In this document: piece by piece, positions 1-6,939 of the stretch
Position numbering within the stretch: position 1 is the stretch's first letter
Layout of the letters: each line of letters begins with the position of its first letter
NCBI GenBank assembly: GCA_023404955.1
Contig: JAEXZY010000111.1
Span: forward strand, 1 to 64,000
Reading direction: 5' to 3'
Source of the DNA: Actinomycetes bacterium
Lineage (GTDB): Bacteria; Actinomycetota; Actinomycetes; Mycobacteriales; Mycobacteriaceae
DNA: 64,000 nucleotides
Notes under the pieces: generated by a model
Databases searched by the model: none
What the model was told of the DNA's origin: nothing
The model's input: only the letters and a program-made list of their open reading frames with translations
Position numbers and translations under genes: made by a program

Positions 1-50
1 CGCCCCCCCCCCCCCCCCCACCCCCCGGGGGGGCCCCGGCCCCCCCGCCA
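1..50. other. Low-complexity C/G homopolymer run at the window edge
   Basis: The first ~50 bases are almost pure C runs, then a G run, then C runs, unlike the irregular GGN repeats that follow. They lie in the frame of the PGRS-like gene but would encode poly-Gly/Pro. The likeliest explanation is a contig end inside a GC-rich repeat that was poorly sequenced. Confidence 0.6.
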
Positions 51-1801
51 GCCCCGGAGCCACCATTCCCGCCGGCACCGCCGGACCCGCCGTTCTCCCC
101 GGCGGCAGTAGTCCAGCCGCCTCTGCCGCCCTGGCCGCCGGCTCCGCCCTGGCCGCCGGCGCCGCTGGCGCCGACCTGTCCGTCGGTGCGGATGACGAAG
201 AACATCCCACCGGTCCCGGCTGCGCCGCCGAGGGAGCCTCCTGCGCCGCCAGAACCGCCGTTGCCACCGTTGCCGCCGTCAGTGCCGGGGCCGGTGCTGG
301 TGTCCGGACCCCTGCGGCCCTGGCCGCCTTGGCCGCCGGTGCCGCCGGTGCCGCCGGCCCCGCCGTTGCCGCCGACACCCATGAGCATGCTGCCGTTGCC
401 GCCGTTGCCACCGGCGCCGCCCTGGCCACCTGCCTGGCCGTTCCCGCCGTCGAGCTGGGACGCCGAGCCGTTGGTGCCGACGATGCCTGTCTGTCCGATA
501 CCGCCGTCGCCGCCGTCGCCGCCACGTCCGAGAAAGGACATCGTGCCTGCGTTGCCGCCGTTGCCGCCGTCGCCGCCACCTTCGCCTCCGGCGCCGCCGT
601 CGCCGCCGTTTCCGCTCATCCTGCCGCCGCGGCCACCGTTGCCGCCGTCGCCGCCGTGATCGGATCCGAAACCTTCGTCGGGGCTGTCGCCGCCTCGGCC
701 GCCGGCGCCGCCCATGGCGAACAGGGCGAGCAGGCCGGCGTCTCCGCCGTCGCCGCCCCGGCCGCCGTAGGTGGCCTTGCCGCCGGTGCCACCCGCGCCG
801 GCGTAGCCGCTCATCGAGAAGGTGCCGGTGTCGCCGCCTCGGCCACCTTCACCTGCGGTCTGGCCGTTGAGGATTGCGTTGCCGCCGACACCGCCGGCTC
901 CGCCGTCACCGCGGAGGAGGCCGCCCGTGCCTCCAGCGCCGCCCGCGCCGCCGGTCGAGGCCCCAGTCGACGTGCCGCCCGCACCGCCGTTGCCACCATC
1001 ACCGTTCGCGCCTGCGGATCCGCCGCGCCCACCGCGCGATCCGTTGACCGTGACGGCGCCATCTCCGCCCTCGCCGCCGTTGCCACGGATCCTGCCGCCG
1101 GCGCCCCCGTCGCCGCCGTCGCCGTCGTTGACACCCGCGACCCCGTTGCCGCCTGCTCCGCCGTCCCCGTAGGCACCGGCGGACCCGCCCTTGCCGCCGT
1201 TGTATCCAGCGCCGCCGTCGCCGAAGAAGCCGCCTCGGCCACCATCACATGCGGAGACACCGGTGCAGGTCTCGGATGTCCACGAGTAGCCGTCGCCGAC
1301 GATGAGGCCGCCGTTGGGACGCTCGGCTGTGCCGTCACCGAAGAGCACGACCTTGGGCTGACGCGGTGTCGGTGCGGTCGCTGTGGATCGCCAGAATGGA
1401 GCGGGGTCAGCCGCGCTGTCGTCTGGGGTCGAGTTCAGTGTGTTGCGTCGTTCCGCGCGGCGCTCAGCCGCATCGGAAATGCGTTCTGCACGTTGCTGCT
1501 TCGCGGCAGCGCGTCGTTCGGCCGCGGCGGTCGACGCGCGGTCACGGGTCGTTGCCGAAGCGCCTGAGGTCGCAGACGACGCGTGGCTGTCCGACGATGC
1601 CGAGGTGCCCTCGTCGGCGTGGGCAGCCGCCTGGGGCACGGTCAGGAACAACGCAGTGCCCATGCCCGCGGACGCGACGCCGGCGAGTAGCCACCTCCGA
1701 ACGGCGAAGCTCTCTGACCGTCGGTGCGCCCCCGTGGTCCGCCGCGAAAGAGAAGAAAAATCGTCGTGGTCAGCCGTATTCGGCGCAGCATCAACGGACA
1801 T
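1..1801 (-). CDS. Secreted PGRS-like Gly/Asn-rich protein (5' part, runs off the left edge)
   Basis: The frame is open from ATG 1801 to the window edge (about 600 residues, no stop). The start follows a GGGGG tract. Residues ~30-60 form a signal peptide (RRWLLAGVASAGMGTALFL then PQAAAHA). An Ala/Arg/Glu-rich charged stretch (about residues 60-150) comes next, then a VVLFGDGTAERPNGG / LIVGDGYSW module with a short Cys pair (SETCTGVSACDGG), then uninterrupted GGxGG-type repeats (GGNGG, GGAGG, GGTGG) to the edge. The repeats resemble the PGRS part of PE_PGRS proteins, but there is no PE domain. This matches the non-PE 'PGRS repeat-containing' secreted proteins of mycobacteria. The function is unknown; a cell-surface or secreted location is inferred. 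Several long ORFs on the opposite strand here are only mirror images of the repeat. Confidence 0.85.
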   Translation of the reverse strand, partial: MSVDAAPNTADHDDFSSLSRRTTGAHRRSESFAVRRWLLAGVASAGMGTALFLTVPQAAAHADEGTSASSDSHASSATSGASATTRDRASTAAAERRAAAKQQRAERISDAAERRAERRNTLNSTPDDSAADPAPFWRSTATAPTPRQPKVVLFGDGTAERPNGGLIVGDGYSWTSETCTGVSACDGGRGGFFGDGGAGYNGGKGGSAGAYGDGGAGGNGVAGVNDGDGGDGGAGGRIRGNGGEGGDGAVTVNGSRGGRGGSAGANGDGGNGGAGGTSTGASTGGAGGAGGTGGLLRGDGGAGGVGGNAILNGQTAGEGGRGGDTGTFSMSGYAGAGGTGGKATYGGRGGDGGDAGLLALFAMGGAGGRGGDSPDEGFGSDHGGDGGNGGRGGRMSGNGGDGGAGGEGGGDGGNGGNAGTMSFLGRGGDGGDGGIGQTGIVGTNGSASQLDGGNGQAGGQGGAGGNGGNGSMLMGVGGNGGAGGTGGTGGQGGQGRRGPDTSTGPGTDGGNGGNGGSGGAGGSLGGAAGTGGMFFVIRTDGQVGASGAGGQGGAGGQGGRGGWTTAAGENGGSGGAGGNGGSGAGGGAGAPPGGGGGGGG

Positions 1802-2057
1802 AGAGACCCCCGAAATCATCAGTGAGTGGACGCCTTTACGCGTGACCGGTACCGGTCGACGACGATCGCGCGTCCCGAACGCGGTCGACTTTACGGTGGT
1901 GAAAATTACTTGTCAGCAAATTGGCAAAGATTTGGTGTGGGACATGCCGATCTGTAACGCTTATACCCTGCCGCCCATTTGACAGTGTGCATCGATCCGC
2001 TGCATCCTGCGGCAAAGCCGTTTACCACTAGTTCCATCGCCCTGCACCAGCGCTACG

Positions 2058-2260
2058 AGGACGACCTTGGGCTGACGCGGTGAGGGGGTGGGGCGCTTGT
2101 GGATCGCCATAAGGAGCGGAGTCGGCGCGCTATCTGATACGCCCGGTTTCTCGGTGTGCTTCGTTCCGCGTGGCGATCAGCCGCATCAGAAACGATCACA
2201 TTTCGGCGATGGCTGCTCGCAGGCGTCGCGGTCTGCGGGCGTGGGCACTGCCCACGACCA
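2058..2260. pseudogene. Scrambled remnant of a second PGRS-like gene 5' region
   Basis: Bases 2058-2196 align in the same orientation with 1343-1482 (roughly three quarters identical, starting with a long identical block at the ACGACCTTGGGCTG motif). Read on the minus strand they give SDAADRHAER...LWRSTSAPPPHRVSP, a decayed copy of SDAAERRAER...FWRSTATAPTPRQP of the neighbouring gene. Bases ~2203-2252 instead match the signal-peptide segment in the opposite orientation: the plus strand reads RRWLLAGVAVCGRG against RRWLLAGVASAGMG. A paralogous gene has therefore been duplicated, broken and partly inverted. The rest of the gap (1802-2057 and 2261-2365) shows no gene. Confidence 0.75.
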
Positions 2261-2365
2261 AGAAGTGGAGCCCACCGACCCTGCGACGGGGGCTCGTTAT
2301 TCTGTCTGCACCGCACTGTGCCGATGCCAGAACCGATCGGCTGACCGTCGAACTGGGGCGAGATC

Positions 2366-3199
2366 ATGAATGAGCCGGGCATCGGATCGGATCGCTACGA
2401 CTTCGCCGTAGGCGTCATCGGCGGTCCGACGGCGGTCATCGACTACGCAGGTCTGCGCATCGTCACCGACCCCACCTTCGACCCGCCCGGGGACTACGGC
2501 GCCTACCGCAAGCTCAGCGCGCCGGCCGTGGATGCCGCCGACCTAGGGGCCGTTGATGTCGTGCTGCTCAGCCATGACGATCACGCTGACAACCTCGACG
2601 CCGCAGGCCGGCAATTCGCCACAGCCGCCCCGGTGCTGCTGACTGGCCCGCGTGCTGCGGGGCGACTCGGCGGCAACGCCCACGGACTTGCGACATTCGA
2701 GACGTTCTCATTTGCCGATCGAGGTTCCGACCTCATCGTGCACGCGGTGCCCGCCCAACATGGACCCAGCGACGGAGTCCGCGACAACAACGGCGACATA
2801 AACGCCGAAGTCACCGGCTTCGTCCTGCAGGCGCCCAGTTGGCCCACCGTCTACGTCAGCGGCGACAACGCTTCCATCGCGCCGGTCGTCCAGATCTCGA
2901 ACGTGTTCAGTTCTGTCGACGTGGCCGTCCTACATGCCGGTGCGGGGCGGGTGCCGGCCAAGTTCGACGGTCGGGCGTTGACCCTGACCGCCGAGCGGGC
3001 CGCTGATGTCGCTCAACTCCTCGGCGCTAGCCACGTCGTTCCCGTCCATTGCGAGGGCTGGTCCCTCTACAGTCAGAGTCCCGACGATGTGCGAAACGCG
3101 TTCGAGGACACCGGAATCGTCGACCGGCTGCGGTACGCGCCGCCTGGTGCCTGGGCGATCCGCGGTCTCGCGACGGTCAGTCGTTCCGCAGAAAACTGA
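2366..3199 (+). CDS. MBL-fold (metallo-beta-lactamase/UlaG-like) metallohydrolase
   Basis: 277 residues. The metal-binding core is the LLSHDDHADNLD motif at about residues 69-80, a form of HxHxDH in which the second position is Asp. Later metal ligands fit SGDNAS (~172) and the C-terminal PVHCEGW (~229). The N-terminal part (IGGPTAVIDYAGLRIVTDPTFDPPGDY) is typical of the UlaG/lactonase-like MBL branch. A GGGGCGAG Shine-Dalgarno-like stretch precedes the ATG. The substrate is unknown. It stands alone, with the PGRS remnant upstream and an empty stretch downstream. Confidence 0.85.
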   Translation: MNEPGIGSDRYDFAVGVIGGPTAVIDYAGLRIVTDPTFDPPGDYGAYRKLSAPAVDAADLGAVDVVLLSHDDHADNLDAAGRQFATAAPVLLTGPRAAGRLGGNAHGLATFETFSFADRGSDLIVHAVPAQHGPSDGVRDNNGDINAEVTGFVLQAPSWPTVYVSGDNASIAPVVQISNVFSSVDVAVLHAGAGRVPAKFDGRALTLTAERAADVAQLLGASHVVPVHCEGWSLYSQSPDDVRNAFEDTGIVDRLRYAPPGAWAIRGLATVSRSAEN

Positions 3200-3775
3200 A
3201 TCTGCGTAGACAACTGTCTCGCACCGACCCGCTCGGGCCAGTTCGGCCGAAGATCCCGTCGATGACCAGATAGATATGGTCGCTGTCTGCGCCGGACCAC
3301 AGCGCGACATGCGGACGACCGGGAGACGTCCGTCCTCTTTGTCGTCCGTTCCCGGTCAGGTTGGCGTTTGCCGCAGGGAATCGCCAGATCCAACGAGACG
3401 CGATTGGCCGGGTCCATCTCATCGAAGTTGGCGGATTCGATCTGCGTTCATGAATGCCCGTCGGTCTGCCTGCGGGCGACTCGCGGCGGGGAGCAATTCG
3501 AGACAGGAATGAGACCAGCTGGCCCTGTGTTTTAAGGCGGGGGAGCGGCGTCTACGCGGCGTCTCATTTCTCTAGATGTAAGACAGCGACACCTCTGAAG
3601 TACCCCCGGCACGGACCAGCGCCGGTCGCTCATCAGTGAGCTTCGACTGTGCTAGCGGAAGATGCGAGACAGGAAATGATCCGTCGCGTTTCTCTGTGTA
3701 CGAGACGGCCGGTCGTCTTGAAGGTATCGCACGCTAGATGACCGCCGATGAATTTCTTCTCCCGGAGGTGTCAAC
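3200..3775. other. Gene-poor interval
   Basis: About 575 bases with only short overlapping frames on the minus strand (3073-3422), which give no recognisable domain and no good start. They may be the wreck of a gene, but I cannot identify it. The last bases (cggaggtgtc before 3776) form the ribosome-binding site of the next gene. Confidence 0.5.
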
Positions 3776-4156
3776 ATGAGAATGACTAACCACAACTTCA
3801 CCGCTATTCAGTGCATTGCGATACCCGTCACCGATCAGGACCGCACGAGAGCTCTCTTCGAGGAGTTCGGTCTCGCCACGAGAATGGACGCCGAGCTACA
3901 GCCAGGCTTTCGCTGGATCGAGCTGTCTCCGCCAGCCGGTGGTGCGTCGATCGCCTTGGTAACGGCTGGGGAAAAACTGCCGACCGGCATTGACACAGGT
4001 ATCCGGTTGACGACGCTCGACGCGCGCGCCGCCCATGCGGCGCTTAAAGCGAAGGGGCTGGAGGTAGGAGAACTTCTCGACTGGGAGTCGGCGCCACTCA
4101 TGTTCAGCTTCCGTGACTTCGATGGCAATCGTGTGTACGTCGGTCAATCGCGCTAA
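3776..4156 (+). CDS. VOC superfamily protein (glyoxalase/bleomycin-resistance fold)
   Basis: 126 residues with the betaalphabetabetabeta pattern of one VOC domain: QCIAIPVTDQDRTRALFEEFGLATRMD, a central FRWIELSPP strand, and the closing FSFRDFDGNRVYVGQS characteristic of the family. A CGGAGG ribosome-binding site lies 7-8 bases upstream of the ATG. The metal ligands and substrate cannot be told from the sequence. It is flanked by decayed genes, so it has no informative context. Confidence 0.85.
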   Translation: MRMTNHNFTAIQCIAIPVTDQDRTRALFEEFGLATRMDAELQPGFRWIELSPPAGGASIALVTAGEKLPTGIDTGIRLTTLDARAAHAALKAKGLEVGELLDWESAPLMFSFRDFDGNRVYVGQSR

Positions 4157-4293
4157 CGCGTCTGCATGCCGCTTCCGCGTTTACATCCGGTTCCCGCCAG
4201 AAAATTACCTGGCCTGACCTACAGCCGACGTCAGGGCGCCTCGCCGCAGAGACCAGATTTCAGTGGTTTCATTTCCCTATTCGAGACAGCAGT

Positions 4294-4900
4294 TCAGCAT
4301 TCTGGGTCGAGGATGGCGTCTACGAGCTGTTGAGGATGCGACAGCATGGCCATGTGGCCGCCTGGCGCGGTTTCGGGAACGGTACCGCTGAGTCGTTTGG
4401 CTACTACGCCGCACATGAATTCCCTCGGGAAGAACCTGTCGTCGCGGAGAATGATGAATCGTGTTCTGACCGGCGGCAAAGCCGTTCCCGGCCAGACATT
4501 TTCGGACGGGGCATCAGATTGCCGGCGCGGAATTCATCGGCGACAATATGCGGGTCCACATCGTTGTAGAACAACGCTGTCATGTCGTTGATGTTATATC
4601 CGCCGGCGTTCGCTGCTGCGATTTGGGCTTGTACACATCCAGTGTGATCCCACCATTGGCCGGGTCGTTCGCCGACCTGCGGCACCATTCCGGAGACATA
4701 GATCAGCTCGCGTGTGTCGAGGCGCAGACTCGTCGATGCGCCGGTGAATCCTCCGAAGGAGTGCGCCACGACGACGGGCCGGCCGGAATCCGCTGGGCAT
4801 TGCTCGAGCACACAATCGACGTATTGCTGAAGGCCGGCCGAGTCGTCCTGACGTCGCTCAGATCGGCTGAGCAGGGTGAACACGGCGAACACGAGTTGAC
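4294..4900 (-). pseudogene. Frame-broken alpha/beta hydrolase (salicylate-esterase-like)
   Basis: Two minus-strand frames together make one protein. The first (4892 to ~4480) carries the nucleophile elbow VVVAHSFGGFTGA, a LIYVSGMVPQ strand and GYNINDMTALFYNDVDP. The second (~4479 to 4294) carries PPVRTRFIILRDDRFFP and the C-terminal His region ETAPGGHMAMLSHPQQLVDAI. The junction is at the CGGCTTTGCC stretch near 4480 and is fixed by a one-base gain. The N-terminus also lacks the usual LVHGxW oxyanion segment in frame; only a FTLLSRSERR trace remains. It reads as an inactivated gene, although a sequencing error at one of the breaks is possible. Confidence 0.75.
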
Positions 4901-5398
4901 ATAATGTGGCTTATCGGCAAAAGCATCACCTGCGACGAGCCGAATCGTTGGGCGCCGACACATCCCGCTGCCCAATCCGGAGCCGGCCCGCCGAGTCTTT
5001 GCACATGCAGCACCCCGGCATGGCTCGGCCGGAGCCACTATCGCTCTGAGCCCGAATCGCGGCTATCTAACAACGGCAGGCGGCATGGCCCACGATCCAG
5101 AACTACCTGAAAGCGGTGGGCGCTCCGACACCCCCGACCGCGCGCCATATCGCCCGATTCGTCACAGTGACGTTATTGCGATAATGCGGTACGTGTCGAG
5201 CTCCCGCCGCCACCCGATGGCGCGTACTCACAACAGGCGGTAGCGGACCGTGGCGCAGAACCGGGCCGAAAGTCAGGTAGTCGACTACGCAATCCCTCCC
5301 GCGCTGTGCAGCGAAAGATTTCTTTCAGCTGACCGGCAGGCCGGCCGTTCCCGAGTCCAACACGGGAACCCACACACAAGCGGAAGAAGAACATCGTC
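4901..5398. other. Gene-poor interval upstream of a secreted-protein gene
   Basis: About 500 bases. All frames are short and lack domain signatures. The only feature I can support is the GGAAGAAG ribosome-binding stretch just before 5399. The region may also contain the lost N-terminus of the broken hydrolase on the minus strand. Confidence 0.45.
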
Positions 5399-5782
5399 AT
5401 GGCTACGAAACATGCACTCGCACAAAAGGCCACCGTCCTCGGCATCATCGCCGCGGGGTTCGCTGTCGGCGCGCCGGCGCTGGCCACCGCTGATCCGGCG
5501 CTGCCGTACGGACCCGATACGTGTATCCAGGGCCTCGTGTGGCGAGAAGCACGGCCCGGCGACACCGTGTGCGTGACGCCGGGATTCCGGGCGCGCACAG
5601 CGACGGAGAACTCGGCCCCGTACGCCAACAAGGTTCCGGCGAGCATCAACTGCGTCTCCGGCTTCGTCTGGCGGGAGGCCTTCGATGGAGACATCATTTG
5701 CGTGACGCCTGATATCCGCCAGCAGAACTGGAACGCCAACGCCTCGGCGCAGAGCAACTTCCAACGCAACCAGGGGAATTAG
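5399..5782 (+). CDS. Small secreted protein with two CxxGxVWREA...CVTP repeats
   Basis: 127 residues. A signal peptide (QKATVLGIIAAGFAVGAPALATA) ends near residue 32. Two copies of a ~40-residue unit follow: CIQGLVWREARPGDTVCVTPGFRARTA and CVSGFVWREAFDGDIICVTPDIRQQN. Each unit has a Cys pair that probably forms a disulphide. Repeats of this type occur in secreted actinobacterial proteins, where they are often described only as hypothetical. The tail is Asn/Gln-rich. The function is unknown and the location is extracellular or cell-wall. Confidence 0.8.
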   Translation: MATKHALAQKATVLGIIAAGFAVGAPALATADPALPYGPDTCIQGLVWREARPGDTVCVTPGFRARTATENSAPYANKVPASINCVSGFVWREAFDGDIICVTPDIRQQNWNANASAQSNFQRNQGN

Positions 5783-5863
5783 GAGTCAGGACTCTGCAGA
5801 CTCATCGACAGCATCGGCGCGCTCGAGCCAGCACTCCCGGGGGTCGTTCGCCACTGGCCGCGA

Positions 5864-5903
5864 CACAGAGGTCACGAATCACCGCGGATTCGTGACCTCT
5901 GTG
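5864..5903. terminator. Perfect 17-bp hairpin between convergent genes
   Basis: The arms CACAGAGGTCACGAATC and GATTCGTGACCTCTGTG are separated by ACCGCG. The hairpin sits between the 3' ends of the secreted-protein gene (+) and the LLM oxidoreductase gene (-). There is no clear T-run, as is common in mycobacteria, so it could act in both directions. Terminator function is inferred. Confidence 0.7.
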
Positions 5904-5935
5904 ATCCCGTTCGAAGTGCTGAATCATTCGACGAG

Positions 5936-6853
5936 TCAAAATGACGCCGCTACCTCCGTGAGGGCACTCACTGTTGCGGCGTCGGATCGTCCGACCTGGG
6001 TGAGCACCACATCGGTGGCGCCGGCGTCGATGTAGCGTCGCAACTGCCGCGCTATCACCTCGGCGGGACCGATTGCCGCCAAGTCGACAGCGCCCGAGAC
6101 GTTTTCGCGCGCAATGATCTTTTGGTACGACGGGATCGTCTCGTAAAAGGCCAACTCGGCGGCCGCCTCGTCGCGCGCGGCGTCCACGTCGTCGGTGACC
6201 AGCACAGGCACCACGGCGATGATTCGTGGTGTCGGTCGGCCGGCCTCAGAGGCGGCCTCGGCGATGGTGGGTTCGATGAACTCGGCGATCGTGCGCGGGC
6301 CCGCCAGATACGGCATCGTCCCGTCGGCGAGTGCGCCGGTTACCCGAAGCGCCTTGGGGCCCATGGCCGCGACGTAAACCGGAACTGGGGTACCGCCGGC
6401 CACGGTGACCGGCCACTCAGGGGCGGCTGCCATGTACTTGCCGTGGTAATTCACCGTCGCGGTGTCGAACACCGAGCGCAGCACCGTCAGGTGTTCCCTC
6501 AGTCGGCCCACCGGGTCACCCCACGATGCCCCGAACGCCACCCGCTCGGGCTCGTGGGCGCCCAAACCCAGGCCCAGGCTGAAGTTGCCGTGTGCGGCTG
6601 CCTGCGCGGTCTGGGCCGCCGAGGCCACCAAGAGGGGGTGACGGGGGTTGATCGGGACGACGGAGGTTCCGACGCCCAGACCTGGCACGGCGGCACCGAT
6701 GAGCCCGGCCAGCGCGATCGCATCGTGATCCACTCGCTGCGCAAGCCAGATCTGCCGGACGCCTATGTCGTGCGCGGCCTCCGCCTGCGCGATCGCATCA
6801 TCGACTGCGTTGGTGGCGTCCAGGCGGGGGTGGATGACAAGACCTGTGGGCAT
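5936..6853 (-). CDS. LLM-class F420-dependent oxidoreductase (TIGR03564-like)
   Basis: 305 residues of a luciferase-like TIM barrel. An early GVRQIWLAQRVDHDAIALAGLIGAAVPG segment is followed by VGTSVVPINPRHPLLVASAAQTAQAAAHGNFSLGLGLG, the conserved 'T.. HP...A....L...S.GR' region of the family, and then VYVAAMGPKALRVTGALADG. The sequence closely follows the MSMEG_4879-type F420-dependent family. Coenzyme F420 use is inferred from family membership; the substrate is unknown. It lies 86 bases downstream of the UvrA-like gene on the same strand and may be co-transcribed. Confidence 0.88.
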   Translation of the reverse strand: MPTGLVIHPRLDATNAVDDAIAQAEAAHDIGVRQIWLAQRVDHDAIALAGLIGAAVPGLGVGTSVVPINPRHPLLVASAAQTAQAAAHGNFSLGLGLGAHEPERVAFGASWGDPVGRLREHLTVLRSVFDTATVNYHGKYMAAAPEWPVTVAGGTPVPVYVAAMGPKALRVTGALADGTMPYLAGPRTIAEFIEPTIAEAASEAGRPTPRIIAVVPVLVTDDVDAARDEAAAELAFYETIPSYQKIIARENVSGAVDLAAIGPAEVIARQLRRYIDAGATDVVLTQVGRSDAATVSALTEVAASF

Positions 6854-6939
6854 GCCGTGATCAACCCGCCCCGCCCGCGCGCTGTTCCCTGTGCGGCGCC
6901 CAGGTCCGAGGTCGGCGCCGACTATCAGACGGACTGCGG

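Noticed and set aside
186..1300. PGRS repeats as a CRISPR array or a tandem DNA satellite
   Set aside because: The repeat period is irregular, codon-based and without unique spacers; it follows the protein pattern GGxGG.
329..1567. Long Ala/Val-rich and Pro-rich open frames on the plus strand and an extra minus-strand frame (811-1338)
   Set aside because: They are complements or shifted frames of the GGN repeat; the Gly/Asn frame on the minus strand has a start, signal peptide and ribosome-binding site.
3177..3422. Minus-strand 81-residue frame with ADSDHIYLVIDGIFGR
   Set aside because: No recognisable domain, no ribosome-binding site and a competing frame over the same bases; left as unassigned.
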